Part shown: positions 34,158 through 43,169 of the stretch, one piece after another
Layout: the number at the start of each line of letters is the position of its first letter
Numbering within the stretch: position 1 is the stretch's first letter
NCBI GenBank assembly: GCA_018064455.1
Contig: JAGHVH010000010.1
Span: 124,001 to 188,000, forward strand
Length of the DNA: 64,000 bases
From: Candidatus Limimonas egerieequi
GTDB taxonomy: Bacteria; Bacillota; Clostridia; Oscillospirales; Acutalibacteraceae
Direction of reading: 5' to 3'
Notes under the pieces: model-generated
Database searches by the model: none
The model's input: only the letters and a program-made list of their open reading frames with translations
Told to the model about the DNA's origin: nothing
Program-made: the position numbers and the translations under genes

Positions 34158-36722
34158 TTACTTAATTAAATAATTAAGTGTGTTAATTAAGACATCAAGT
34201 GTAATTGGCTTTGAGATATGAGCATTCATTCCAGCCTCAATCGACTTCTGCTTATCATCCTCAGATGCATTAGCAGTCATCGCAACAATTGGGATTGAAC
34301 GAGCACCCTCAACATCAGTAAGATTACGAATCTTTCTAGTGGCTTCTAAACCGCCCATATTTGGCATTTGGATATCCATGAGGATTAAGTCATAGTGACC
34401 ACCCTTTGGATAACATTTAACCTTCTCAATGGCCTCAAGGCCATCACTTGCTTCTTCAACAATCATACCCATATCTATCAAGATATCTTTTGCAATTTCT
34501 TTGTTAAGTTCATTGTCCTCAACAAGAAGGATTGTCTTGCCTCTAAGTTTCTCTTGTACGATATCAACAAGTGGCAACTTAGCACCAATTGCTGCATCAG
34601 AGTGAGCAAATTCAAAGATAATCTTTACGGTTGTACCAGTTCCAACTTCACTGTCGATATAGATAGCGCCATTCATCATATCAACAAGTTTCTTGGTAAT
34701 AGACATACCAAGTCCAGCACCTTGAATACCGCTGTTTGTAGATGTCTCTTCTCTTGAGAACGAGTCAAAGATATGTTCTATGAATTCCTCGCTCATTCCC
34801 CTGCCGTTATCTGTAACAACAAAAATGTACTTTGATGCCTCTGGAAGGTCACTCACGGATTCAGATACTGATACCTTTATGCGTCCTCCCTCATCAGTAT
34901 ACTTAATAGCATTTCCGACGATATTAGTAAGGATACGAGTAAGTCTATATTCATCGGTGATAACACCACTGTTGTTACAAGCATATTCTAGTTCTAATGT
35001 CTGACTCTTCTGCTTTGCGGAGAAGTCCATAATCTCATAGAACTCATTCATACAGTGCTTTAAATCAACTGGAGCATTAGAAATCTTGACATTGCCACTC
35101 TCTACACGAGACATATCAAGAATATCGTTGATGAGGCTTAAAAGTTGATTGCCAGATATTTTAACCTTTTCAAGGTAATCAAGTGTTTTATCCTTGTCAT
35201 CAATGTACTTCTCGGCCATATTAGTAAATCCAAGAATAGCATTCATTGGAGTTCTAATATCATGGCTCATAGAGAACAAGAAATCAGACTTCGCTGAACT
35301 TGCAAGATTTGATCTCTCAAGAGCTTCTTCAAGGTCCTGACTGTTTTTAAGTTCACGACGAACAAGTGCATCATTTTGTGTTATGCAAAGAGCAATAGTC
35401 TTTGGTGGCTCATTTGCATTCTCAAACTTAACAAACTTAACTTCAAAATAGTGGTCATGTATATTCTTAAGTTCAACAACATATGACTTCTTATCAAGCA
35501 ATTCATCTTTGATATTTTTATAAGTTACTTTGCTATCATAGAGTTTGATTGCATCAATATGAATCAATTCACGAAGTCTTGTGATAGCATCAGAAACATT
35601 ATCGACACCATCAAGAGTGTGACCAATCATTTTTGCAAATTTTGGTATAGATGAATAGATTTCATAAGTTTCATCCTCAGTATGGATAAGTGCAAGAGCA
35701 TCATACTCTGTTGCCAATACATTGAGAATTGCCGTCTTACGATGAACCTCTTCATCTTGCTCAGCAATGATTTCTTCTTGAAGTTTAATCTCCTCAATCA
35801 TTTCAAGGTCATTTACTCTCCTAATAATTACGTAAAGAAGAGCAATACCAATTGAAATTAGAGTAATGTTAATTGCGAAAATAACTACATTTATCTGTTC
35901 ATGCCATGAAAGGTAAGTGGAAGCTGAAACATTCCAAGTTGTACCATAGAACTGTTGTGAAACCGTTGCAACGTTACGCTCATCAAGCTTGACAACAGGA
36001 GTTTCAGACTCACAGATTGTTACTCCTTCTTGATCAAAAGTATCAGTTTTCCATACTTTACAGATATAGTCAGAAGATTTGTAGATTGAATCAATCTTAT
36101 CCTGTACTTGTTTAAACGCAACATCAAGATCTGTTGTAATTACAGCAAGGCCCCAATATGTATCTTCTCCCGTTTCATTAGGAATATAGATAGGAAGAAT
36201 ATTACATATAATTTGTCTACCATCGGATGTCTTAAATGGGCCAGCAAGATAGACATCCTTACTTTCTTTCGCAAGCTTTGCCGACTTTTCAGCAAGCGCA
36301 TATTGGTTATCTTTAAGGATATCAGCACCAATATAATCCTTGCCATACTCTGTTGGATAGACATAGCTGATTACATCATTCTTGGCAAACATTACACTAA
36401 TAACAGATTTTGGTGAACTCAAGAGCTTTGCAATACGGTCAAATGAAGAAGGATCTTCATCGCCACCATTGATGAAATTAATATAATCCTGCATTAAATA
36501 GATATCATTAGAATTCGTAGTGAGTATGTCATTAACGTCATTACTAACAGAGTTTGCAAAAGCCAATACTCTATCTTTTTCTCGGTTTTGAGCAGTAATG
36601 AAATAGAAAGTTACTAGAATAGTAATTACAAGAAAAGCGCAAATAAATGCAACAAGGAAACTTGTATTAAGGACGTTTTTCTTTATGAAGTTTTTAAGTT
36701 TTACTGTGAAAAACTCTTTCAC
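34158..36722 (-). CDS. Membrane-bound hybrid sensor histidine kinase
   Basis: An 854-aa sensor. Order: short basic N-terminus, membrane helix (about residues 17-42), an extracytoplasmic Cache-like sensor region, a second helix (about 276-299), a coiled linker, a PAS-like region, HisKA with the phosphorylated His in SMSHDIRTPMNA (about 483), HATPase (DNGRGMSEEFIEHIFDSF, GAGLGMSITKKLV) and a C-terminal receiver domain with Asp in LILMDIQMPN (about 778). GTG 36722 has AAGGTGAT upstream. No separate response regulator is adjacent, so output must pass through a distant partner. Confidence 0.93.
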   Translation of the reverse strand: MKEFFTVKLKNFIKKNVLNTSFLVAFICAFLVITILVTFYFITAQNREKDRVLAFANSVSNDVNDILTTNSNDIYLMQDYINFINGGDEDPSSFDRIAKLLSSPKSVISVMFAKNDVISYVYPTEYGKDYIGADILKDNQYALAEKSAKLAKESKDVYLAGPFKTSDGRQIICNILPIYIPNETGEDTYWGLAVITTDLDVAFKQVQDKIDSIYKSSDYICKVWKTDTFDQEGVTICESETPVVKLDERNVATVSQQFYGTTWNVSASTYLSWHEQINVVIFAINITLISIGIALLYVIIRRVNDLEMIEEIKLQEEIIAEQDEEVHRKTAILNVLATEYDALALIHTEDETYEIYSSIPKFAKMIGHTLDGVDNVSDAITRLRELIHIDAIKLYDSKVTYKNIKDELLDKKSYVVELKNIHDHYFEVKFVKFENANEPPKTIALCITQNDALVRRELKNSQDLEEALERSNLASSAKSDFLFSMSHDIRTPMNAILGFTNMAEKYIDDKDKTLDYLEKVKISGNQLLSLINDILDMSRVESGNVKISNAPVDLKHCMNEFYEIMDFSAKQKSQTLELEYACNNSGVITDEYRLTRILTNIVGNAIKYTDEGGRIKVSVSESVSDLPEASKYIFVVTDNGRGMSEEFIEHIFDSFSREETSTNSGIQGAGLGMSITKKLVDMMNGAIYIDSEVGTGTTVKIIFEFAHSDAAIGAKLPLVDIVQEKLRGKTILLVEDNELNKEIAKDILIDMGMIVEEASDGLEAIEKVKCYPKGGHYDLILMDIQMPNMGGLEATRKIRNLTDVEGARSIPIVAMTANASEDDKQKSIEAGMNAHISKPITLDVLINTLNYLIK

Positions 36723-36746
36723 TTAGAATCACCTTACAAAATTAAT

Positions 36747-36770
36747 GACCAGTGTGGTTTCACACTGGTC
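36747..36770 (-). terminator. Hairpin between yajC and the histidine kinase gene
   Basis: GACCAGTGTG and CACACTGGTC form a perfect 10-bp stem. On the minus strand ATTAATTTTG follows, a weak T-run, so it may be a leaky terminator. Confidence 0.6.
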
Positions 36771-36779
36771 TGGCAAAAA

Positions 36780-37178
36780 TTACTTCTTAGATTTTGCTTC
36801 TGTAGCAGCCTTCATCTTAGCCTGCTTAATCTCCTCAGCCTTCTTATCTGCTGTGATGTTCTTTGCGATAGCTGAACGAGTGAAGCGAATCTTGTTTCTG
36901 TCGGCACCAGTCTCAATATCAACTGATTCTTCCTTAACTGTAACAACTCTTCCGATTACACCGCCGATTGTAAGAACCTCGTCTCCAACCTTGATGCTAT
37001 CACGCATGTCCTTTTCTGACTGTTGCTGTTTCTTGTCCTTTCTCATGATTACAGCAAAGTAACCGATGATGAACACAAAGAAAACAATCATAATAATGCT
37101 TGAACCAGCAGAGCCCTGCTGAGCGGCAGCCGCTCCTCCCTGTGAAGAAGCCATGCTGAGTAAATATGCGAAGTTCAT
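36780..37178 (-). CDS. yajC: Preprotein translocase subunit YajC
   Basis: A 132-aa single-pass membrane protein: short N-terminal part, one helix (SSIIMIVFFVFIIGYFAVI, about residues 26-44), then the YajC motif MRKDKKQQQSEKDMRDSIKVGDEVLTIGGVIGRVV and a charged, Lys-rich tail. YajC associates with SecDF in the Sec translocon. Start ATG has AAAGGAG upstream. It lies downstream of tgt and queA, the conserved queA-tgt-yajC arrangement; secDF is not in view. Confidence 0.93.
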   Translation of the reverse strand: MNFAYLLSMASSQGGAAAAQQGSAGSSIIMIVFFVFIIGYFAVIMRKDKKQQQSEKDMRDSIKVGDEVLTIGGVIGRVVTVKEESVDIETGADRNKIRFTRSAIAKNITADKKAEEIKQAKMKAATEAKSKK

Positions 37179-37227
37179 AATTTATCTCCTTTATAAATAT
37201 CTATACATATGTAAGTATTTTAACAGA

Positions 37228-38358
37228 TTATATTCTAGTGTCAAGAAGGTCTACATATTTATCATGAAATTCTGTGAATCTTCCCTCGTCAAGTGCGAGC
37301 CTAATCTCGCTCATAAGGTTGTTATAGAAGTAGAGATTATGCTGCACGCAGAGCCTAAGGCCAAGGACCTCATTGGCCTTTAAAAGATGGCGCACGTACG
37401 CACGTGAGTGCGCCTGGCACGTTGGGCAGTCGCAGTGCGAGTCAATTGGTGACTCGTCACGTTCATACTTGGCGTTATTAAGGTTAATAATGCCATCCCA
37501 CGTGAAGAGTTGTCCATGACGAGCGTTGCGACTTGGCATAACGCAATCAAACAAGTCGACGCCACGATAGACAGCCTCAATTATGTTACCTGGCGTGCCA
37601 ACGCCCATAAGGTAACGAATCTTGTCGCGTGGCGCATAAGGCTCAACAGCACTGATGATGCGATACATATCTTCCTTAGGCTCGCCTACTGCAAGACCGC
37701 CAATTGCATAGCCATCAAGATCAAGCTTTGCAATCTCCTCCATATGCTTGATACGAAGGTCATCATAAGTGCATCCTTGATTTATTCCAAAGAGCATCTG
37801 CTCTTTGTTAATCGTGTCATATTTTGCATTGAGACGTTCCATCTCATCCTTGCATCTAAGAAGCCAGCGAGTTGTACGCTCGCATGACTGCTTGGCATAT
37901 GTGTACTCTGCTGGGTTTTCAACGCACTCGTCGAACGCCATAGCAATTGTAGAGCCAAGGTTTGACTGGATCCTCATTGACTCCTCAGGGCCCATAAAGA
38001 TATGTCTGCCATCGATGTGAGAGTTAAACTCAACACCCTCTTCGCGAATCTTGCGAAGTTTCGCAAGTGAAAACACCTGGAATCCACCAGAGTCAGTAAG
38101 GATAGGACCATCCCAACCAGTAAACTTGTGGAGTCCACCAAGGTCGCGTATAAGTTCATCACCAGGACGAACATGTAAATGATATGTGTTGCAAAGCATT
38201 ACTTGGGCACCAATGTTTTTAAGGTCTGACGCCTCAAGACCGCCCTTTATTGCTCCACATGTCGCAACATTTTGGAAGGCAGGAGTCTCAACGACGCCGT
38301 GAGGCGTTGTAAATTGGCCTCTCCTGGCCTGTCCTTCTGTTTTTATAAGTTTATACAT
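37228..38358 (-). CDS. tgt: Queuine tRNA-ribosyltransferase (TGT)
   Basis: TGT exchanges guanine 34 of GUN-anticodon tRNAs for preQ1 in queuosine biosynthesis. The 376-aa protein shows LTDSGGFQVFSL (general-base Asp), GGLAVGEPKEDM, nucleophile region GVDLFDCVMPSRNARHGQLFT and the zinc site CDCPTCQAHSRAYVRHL. The ATG at 38358 is chosen over the track's TTG because TTGGAG provides the ribosome binding site. It follows queA by 14 bases. The upstream preQ1 synthesis genes are not in the window. Confidence 0.96.
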   Translation of the reverse strand: MYKLIKTEGQARRGQFTTPHGVVETPAFQNVATCGAIKGGLEASDLKNIGAQVMLCNTYHLHVRPGDELIRDLGGLHKFTGWDGPILTDSGGFQVFSLAKLRKIREEGVEFNSHIDGRHIFMGPEESMRIQSNLGSTIAMAFDECVENPAEYTYAKQSCERTTRWLLRCKDEMERLNAKYDTINKEQMLFGINQGCTYDDLRIKHMEEIAKLDLDGYAIGGLAVGEPKEDMYRIISAVEPYAPRDKIRYLMGVGTPGNIIEAVYRGVDLFDCVMPSRNARHGQLFTWDGIINLNNAKYERDESPIDSHCDCPTCQAHSRAYVRHLLKANEVLGLRLCVQHNLYFYNNLMSEIRLALDEGRFTEFHDKYVDLLDTRI

Positions 38359-38372
38359 AGTTTTCTCCAACT

Positions 38373-39419
38373 TTATGAAATCATCATAGAATCGCCAAAT
38401 GAGAAGAATCTGTACTCCTCTTTGACAGCCTCATTATATGCATTCATTGTCTTGTCGTATCCAAGGAAAGCTGAGACAAGCATAATAAGTGTGCTCTCTG
38501 GAAGATGGAAGTTTGTGATAAGAGCGTCGATGCATTTAAATTTATATCCAGGATAGATAAAGATTTCTGTGCTATCCTCATCTGCCCTAATCTCGCCATT
38601 ATACTTTGAGGCAACAGCCTCAAGTGTCCTACAGGAAGTTGTTCCAACCGAAATTATGCGTCCACCATTCTTTTTGGTGTTGTTGATAAGATCAGCGGTT
38701 TCCTGAGGGAGCCAGTAATGCTCACTGTGCATCTTGTGCTTGGTTACATCATCGACCTTAACAGGCCTAAATGTACCAAGTCCGACGTGGAGTGTAACAT
38801 AACCAATGTTTACTCCCATATCCTCTATTCGCTTCATAAGCTCCGGTGTAAAGTGAAGACCAGCAGTAGGTGCAGCGGCACTTCCAAGTTCCTTGGAATA
38901 TACTGTTTGATATCTCTCCTTGTCCTCAAGCTTTTCCGTGATATATGGTGGGAGTGGCATTTGGCCAATCTCATCAAGTATTGCAAAGAAGTTTCCTTCA
39001 AATAGGAACTTTACTATACGATTGCCATCGTCTAATACGTCGATTACTTCGCACTCGAGAAGTCCCTCACCAAAGGTGAACTTCGTTCCCACTTTTGCGC
39101 GCTTGCCTGGGCCACAGAGACACTCCCATGTGTCGTATTCCTTTTGATTTAGCAAAAGGAACTCTACGACAGCGCCAGTGTCCTGCTTAACGCCGTAAAT
39201 ACGGCACGGCAGCACGCGAGTGTTATTCATTATGAGTGTGTCGCCTGGCCTTAAATAATCGAGTATATCGGTAAAGTGTCTATGCTCAAGAGAACCTGAC
39301 TCTTTGTCAACGTGAAGAAGGCGTGACGAATCACGTTGCTCCAGCGGATGCTGAGCAATTAATCTCTCAGGTAATTCATAATAAAAATCGGACGTTTTCA
39401 TCGAATTATTCATTGACAT
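38373..39419 (-). CDS. queA: S-adenosylmethionine:tRNA ribosyltransferase-isomerase (QueA)
   Basis: QueA transfers ribosyl from SAM to preQ1-modified tRNA, giving epoxyqueuosine. At 348 aa it is full length, with [33 protein letters not shown], the [14 protein letters not shown] motif and VGLGTFRPV. The first ATG (39419) has GAGAGG six bases upstream; ATG 39413 is an alternative. The start region overlaps the -35 of the divergent asd promoter, so the two promoters must interfere or be coordinated. First gene of queA-tgt-yajC. Confidence 0.96.
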   Translation of the reverse strand: MSMNNSMKTSDFYYELPERLIAQHPLEQRDSSRLLHVDKESGSLEHRHFTDILDYLRPGDTLIMNNTRVLPCRIYGVKQDTGAVVEFLLLNQKEYDTWECLCGPGKRAKVGTKFTFGEGLLECEVIDVLDDGNRIVKFLFEGNFFAILDEIGQMPLPPYITEKLEDKERYQTVYSKELGSAAAPTAGLHFTPELMKRIEDMGVNIGYVTLHVGLGTFRPVKVDDVTKHKMHSEHYWLPQETADLINNTKKNGGRIISVGTTSCRTLEAVASKYNGEIRADEDSTEIFIYPGYKFKCIDALITNFHLPESTLIMLVSAFLGYDKTMNAYNEAVKEEYRFFSFGDSMMIS

Positions 39420-39440
39420 TGGGCCTCTCTAGTCTATAAT
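39413..39440 (+). promoter_or_regulatory. Consensus sigma-A promoter for asd
   Basis: TTGACA (39413-39418), 16 bases and TATAAT (39435-39440): both hexamers are perfect matches. The leader to the asd start is only about 48 bases, too short for a lysine riboswitch. Confidence 0.85.
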
Positions 39441-39494
39441 TATTAAGCATAAGTATTATATCAAAGTAGTTTATATTTACAAGGGGTTTTAATT

Positions 39495-40577
39495 ATGAAA
39501 AAGTACAACGTAGGTGTTATTGGCGCAACAGGTATGGTAGGCCAGCGCTTTATGACAATCCTTGAGAACCACCCATGGTTCGATGTTAAGGTTCTTGCTG
39601 CTTCATCACGTTCAGCAGGCAAGACATATAAGGATGCAATTGGCGACAAATGGTGCATGGCAAATCCTATTCCTGCAGCAATGGCTGATATGATTGTTAT
39701 GGATGCTGACAACGATGTTGAAAAGATTGGACAGCTTGTTGACTTCGTATTCTGTGCAGTAAACCTTGACAAGGATGCAACTAAGGCTATTGAGGAAAAG
39801 TATGCAAAGGCTGAAATTCCAGTAGTATCAAATAACAGCGCTAACCGTCACACCCCTGACGTACCTATGGTAGTACCAGAACTCAACGCTGATCACATCA
39901 AGGTTATCGAGTCTCAGAGAAAGCGTCTTGGAACAAAGCGTGGCTTTATCGCAGTTAAGTCTAACTGCTCACTCCAGTCATATGTTCCTGCCCTCTACCC
40001 ACTTGATGCCAAGTACGGCGTAGAAGATGTTCTTGTATGCACATACCAAGCTATCTCTGGTGCTGGTAAGACATTTGAGACATGGCCAGAGATGCTCGAT
40101 AACGTAATTCCATTCATCGGTGGTGAGGAAGAAAAGTCAGAGCAAGAGCCACGCAAGATTTGGGGTACAATTGAAGGCGACGAAATCGTTCCAGCTTCAA
40201 AGCCTCACTTCACAGCTCAGTGCCTTCGCGTACCTGTATCAGATGGTCATATGGCTGCTGTATTTGTACGTTTTAAGAACAAGCCATCAAAGGATGAAAT
40301 CCTTTCAACTTGGAAAGAGTTCAAGGGTCGTGCTCAGGAACTTGAATTACCATCAGCTCCAAAGCAGTTCCTCAACTACTTCGAAGAGGACAACCTCCCA
40401 CAGACAAAACTCCAGAGAAACCTTGAAAACGGTATGGCTATCTCAATTGGTAGACTTCGTGAAGATACACAGTACGACTACAAATTCGTATGTCTCTCAC
40501 ACAACACACTTCGTGGTGCTGCAGGCGGCGCAGTTGAATATGCTGAGCTCCTCTGTGCAGAAGGTTACATGGACTAA
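39495..40577 (+). CDS. asd: Aspartate-semialdehyde dehydrogenase
   Basis: This enzyme reduces aspartyl phosphate to aspartate semialdehyde, the branch point to lysine, diaminopimelate, threonine and methionine. The 360-aa sequence has the NADP-binding start VGVIGATGMVGQRF, the catalytic Cys in VKSNCSLQS, and AISGAGKTFETWPEM. It resembles the archaeal/fungal-like Asd subgroup in its SNNSANRHTPDVPMVVPE block. Start has AAGGGG upstream, a perfect promoter and a strong terminator, so it is monocistronic and probably highly expressed. Confidence 0.95.
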   Translation: MKKYNVGVIGATGMVGQRFMTILENHPWFDVKVLAASSRSAGKTYKDAIGDKWCMANPIPAAMADMIVMDADNDVEKIGQLVDFVFCAVNLDKDATKAIEEKYAKAEIPVVSNNSANRHTPDVPMVVPELNADHIKVIESQRKRLGTKRGFIAVKSNCSLQSYVPALYPLDAKYGVEDVLVCTYQAISGAGKTFETWPEMLDNVIPFIGGEEEKSEQEPRKIWGTIEGDEIVPASKPHFTAQCLRVPVSDGHMAAVFVRFKNKPSKDEILSTWKEFKGRAQELELPSAPKQFLNYFEEDNLPQTKLQRNLENGMAISIGRLREDTQYDYKFVCLSHNTLRGAAGGAVEYAELLCAEGYMD

Positions 40578-40587
40578 GATAAAAATT

Positions 40588-40623
40588 AAAGGCTGTTGCT
40601 TGTTTAAAGCAACAGCCTTTTTT
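40588..40623 (+). terminator. Intrinsic terminator after asd
   Basis: AAAGGCTGTTGCTT and AAGCAACAGCCTTT form a long perfect stem with a T-run extending from the 3' arm (TTTTTTGTG). It also faces the convergent 91-aa gene. Confidence 0.88.
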
Positions 40624-40631
40624 GTGTTTAA

Positions 40632-40907
40632 TTATTTGCCTTCTTTGTTAAGTCTAAGAAGAAGTGGAAGCCACCAAGCAAAACCATAGCAATAGCACTT
40701 AGCTACTGATGTCATAAGGTCAAGGCCAGCACGCTTACCTGTCTTGATACCAATGATCAAGTTCTGTGTTGTGTGAGCAGCAAACATAAGCCAAATGCAA
40801 ATTGTGTTCTTCTTCCAAGCAGCGATAATAAAGCTACCGAGCCACATTGCAAGGCTTGTAAAACCAGCTACAACGTCCCATAATTTTGTCTGCAAAAAAT
40901 TGTACAT
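40632..40907 (-). CDS. Small integral membrane protein (91 aa), unknown family
   Basis: A 91-aa hydrophobic protein with two or three probable helices (VVAGFTSLAMWLGSFIIAA; TICIWLMFAAHTTQNLIIGI; CYCYGFAWWLPLLL). A conserved-looking block HTTQNLIIGIKTGKRAG separates helices. Start ATG has AAAGGAG upstream and a TGTTATAAT extended -10 lies before it, so it is likely expressed alone. I do not recognise the family. It sits between asd and the folT/methyltransferase cluster, downstream of folT on the same strand. Confidence 0.65.
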   Translation of the reverse strand: MYNFLQTKLWDVVAGFTSLAMWLGSFIIAAWKKNTICIWLMFAAHTTQNLIIGIKTGKRAGLDLMTSVAKCYCYGFAWWLPLLLRLNKEGK

Positions 40908-41013
40908 AGTAAAGTCTCCTTTTAATTTTATTGTTCCGTTTTGAACCCAACAAAATTATAACATGATGGAGACTTAAATAGTTTGGATAGATAACCTAAT
41001 CTGTCCAAATATA

Positions 41014-41532
41014 CTATTTGATTTTCTTAATTGCAGAGAGCAAATATGGAAGTATTGCACCAAAAACAATACCCTTTGCGACAGCAACAACAATCCTTAG
41101 AGCAAGTGAGCCCAAGATAATTCCAGCATAATAATAATGATTAATCTTGCTATCAAGGAAGATTACACCAGTATTGAGAACTGAAATCAGGAGCTCTGCA
41201 CACAAAGTGACAACTATAAATTTAATTTTACTTGTATTAAACTTATCGCTCTTGGCAACAAGACCACAAAGGAGTCCCGCAACAATGTAAGGAAGCATCC
41301 AAAGCACTGTTGTGTACGCAAAGCCATAACGGAGAAGTTGGTAAATCAATGTACCCACTCCACCTATTAACATACCATCAACTGGGCCAAGCAAAAATGC
41401 GCCAATGAATATTGGCAATGATTCAAAAGTGATTTTGAATACTGTGGCATCAATTGATATGTAGCCAAGAACTGCCACCATAGCGGCAAGCATAGCGTCT
41501 ATTACAAGTTTAAATGTCTTATTGTTTTTCAA
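41014..41532 (-). CDS. folT: Folate ECF transporter S component (FolT)
   Basis: A 172-aa membrane protein with five to six helices and the S-component motifs LVIDAMLAAMVAVLGYISI, FKITFESLPIFIGAFLLGPVDGMLIGGVGTLIYQLL. It captures folate and works with the shared EcfAA'T energising module, not in this window. The track begins inside an RNA element. The real start is probably TTG 41532, ten bases after GGAGG. The tetrahydrofolate riboswitch immediately upstream is what makes folate the confident substrate. Confidence 0.9.
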   Translation of the reverse strand: MKNNKTFKLVIDAMLAAMVAVLGYISIDATVFKITFESLPIFIGAFLLGPVDGMLIGGVGTLIYQLLRYGFAYTTVLWMLPYIVAGLLCGLVAKSDKFNTSKIKFIVVTLCAELLISVLNTGVIFLDSKINHYYYAGIILGSLALRIVVAVAKGIVFGAILPYLLSAIKKIK

Positions 41533-41542
41533 AATAAAAAAA

Positions 41543-41644
41543 CCTCCAGTGGATGCGGGGCGTATATCGCAGACATAAGTCTTTCGGTTGGAGGACAACG
41601 TCCCATTCCTCCACAACTTAACGCATACGCCCCTACTCTGAGAG
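41543..41644 (-). promoter_or_regulatory. Tetrahydrofolate (THF) riboswitch controlling folT
   Basis: Read on the minus strand: CAGAGTAG, then GGGGCGTAT pairing with ATACGCCCC (P2), the conserved GCGTTAAGT, a TGGAGGA/TCCTCCA hairpin around ATGGGACGTTG, then ACCGAAAG and CCCCGCATCC. These match the THF riboswitch consensus (AGAGUAG, GCGUUAAGU, GGGA-GU, CGAAG, GCAUCC). P1 is CTCTCAG with CTGGAG (one bulged U), and its 3' arm contains most of the GGAGG Shine-Dalgarno of folT. Ligand binding should therefore hide the ribosome binding site and repress folT translation. Confidence 0.92.
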
Positions 41645-41654
41645 TTAATAAGTC

Positions 41655-42461
41655 TTATTTAATTGGACCGATTTCACCTTTACGGAATGCTGTTGTGTAC
41701 TTGCGGCAATGCTTATCATTGTCAAGAAGTACATCTGCTGCCATCATAACAGCCTTCAAATCACGGTTTGTTAAATCACCGATGAATGAATCAAGGCCAG
41801 CCTCCATAGCGAGAACAAGGAATGCACTGTTCAAAGCCTTCTTTACAGGAAGTGTAAATGAGATATTTGAAAGAGCACCTGTTACTATTGTGTTAGGATA
41901 TTTTTCCTTAACACGGCGAGTAGCCTCTGTGAATGCTGAAAGGCAATCAGAACGAGTAGATGCATCGAAGATAAGAAGATCGTTCATGATTCTGTCCTCT
42001 GTGATGCCGTACTCTGCAGCCTTCTCAATAAGAGCGAAACAGTTAGCAACCTTTTCATCAGCTGTGTATGGAACACCATTGTCTGATGAAGCGAGTGCTA
42101 CGATTTTCCACTCAGGATTATCACGAAGAAGTGGGAAAAGAATGTCACACTTGTTGCCTTCGAGAGAAACTGAATTAACAAGACCAGGCTCGTTAATCTT
42201 TGGGAAAACTTTTACAAGCATATTTGGATCTGGTGAGTCAATACAAATTGGCTTTGTATTAACCTCCTGTACGCAATCGATAAGCCAGCAAAGTGTATCA
42301 TACTCTACGCTTGCATCTGTTGATGCACATACGTCGATGTAATCACAACCAGCAGCCTCTTGAATGCGAACAAGTTCCTGGATGTACTCTTTGTCACGTG
42401 CTTCTATTGCGGCGCGTGTCTTTGGAACTGCACCATTAATCTTTTCGCCAATTACTATCAT
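41655..42461 (-). CDS. Methyltetrahydrofolate:corrinoid protein methyltransferase (pterin-binding, DHPS-like)
   Basis: A 268-aa TIM-barrel protein of the AcsE/MtvA/MetH-pterin-binding family. Motifs: MIVIGEKINGAVPKTRAAI, CDYIDVCAS, ICIDSPDPNML, VNSVSLEG and TGALSNISFTLP, which line the methyltetrahydrofolate site. It should move a methyl group between the corrinoid protein and THF. It follows the corrinoid protein gene by three bases and is followed 11 bases later by the THF riboswitch of folT, so all three are likely on one transcript. Direction in the cell (to or from THF) is inferred, most likely toward methyl-THF. Confidence 0.9.
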   Translation of the reverse strand: MIVIGEKINGAVPKTRAAIEARDKEYIQELVRIQEAAGCDYIDVCASTDASVEYDTLCWLIDCVQEVNTKPICIDSPDPNMLVKVFPKINEPGLVNSVSLEGNKCDILFPLLRDNPEWKIVALASSDNGVPYTADEKVANCFALIEKAAEYGITEDRIMNDLLIFDASTRSDCLSAFTEATRRVKEKYPNTIVTGALSNISFTLPVKKALNSAFLVLAMEAGLDSFIGDLTNRDLKAVMMAADVLLDNDKHCRKYTTAFRKGEIGPIK

Positions 42462-42464
42462 GGA

Positions 42465-43100
42465 TTATTTACCTGCCCAATCCTTACAAATTTTAACAGA
42501 ATCAGCTGGTGAATGAGCCCATGCGTCAGCCTTCATAGCTGCACAAGACTCTGCAGATACTGGGTTACCACCGATAAGGATATTAACGTCATCACGGATA
42601 CCAGCAGCCTCAAATGCTTCTACTGTAGCCTTCATTGAGTCAAGAGCAAGTGTCAAAACGCCTGTCAAAGCAACAATCTTGATACCCTGTTCCTTAGCTG
42701 TAGCAACGATCTTCTCTGGAGCTACGTCGATACCAAGGTCAACAACCTCAAAGCCAGCAGCTTCGAAGAAAGCCTTAACGATGTTCTTACCGATGTCATG
42801 AAGGTCATCCTTAACTGTAGCAAGGATAATCTTTGTTGATACAGAAGCTGCATCACCAGAAGCAAGTAATGAAGAAAGCTTCTGGATAGCGTCTGTCATG
42901 ATCTCACCAGCATAGATGAGGTCTGATACGAAATACTCGCCAGCGCTGAAACGATCACCAACAATATCCATACCTGCTGACAAAGCATCTACTGCTTCCT
43001 GAGCACCAGCACCAGCTGCTGCTACTTCGTCAACGATTTCTACAACGATGTCTTCTTCAAGGTCGCCCATAGCTTCCTTGAGCTTTGCTAAATCTGCCAT
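42465..43100 (-). CDS. Methyl-accepting corrinoid (B12-binding) protein
   Basis: A 211-aa protein with a helical cap domain (about 1-85) and a Rossmann B12-binding domain containing the base-off ligand motif D-x-H-x-x-G at Asp99-His101-Gly104 (DDLHDIGKN), plus VDLGIDVAPEK and ILIGGNPVSAE. It is the methyl shuttle between the UroD-like enzyme and the pterin methyltransferase, like MtvC or MtbC. The track starts 25 codons early; ATG 43100 has AGGAGG upstream. Strong codon bias suggests high expression. Confidence 0.93.
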   Translation of the reverse strand: MADLAKLKEAMGDLEEDIVVEIVDEVAAAGAGAQEAVDALSAGMDIVGDRFSAGEYFVSDLIYAGEIMTDAIQKLSSLLASGDAASVSTKIILATVKDDLHDIGKNIVKAFFEAAGFEVVDLGIDVAPEKIVATAKEQGIKIVALTGVLTLALDSMKATVEAFEAAGIRDDVNILIGGNPVSAESCAAMKADAWAHSPADSVKICKDWAGK

Positions 43101-43169
43101 AATAAAAATCCTCCTAATTGTTTTTAGTTTGACGAGTTCATTATAAATAATAATTCTAATAAAATATAC

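Noticed and set aside
39441-39494. Lysine riboswitch upstream of asd
   Set aside because: The leader is only about 50 bases and has no room for the 170-base aptamer.
40120-40689. 189-aa ORF in another frame of asd
   Set aside because: Entirely a shadow of asd extending through its terminator, with no ribosome binding site and low-complexity translation.
41695-42342. 215-aa ORF antisense to the pterin methyltransferase gene
   Set aside because: The opposite strand encodes a clear enzyme family with full-length motifs; the antisense translation is Ser/Arg-rich and featureless.
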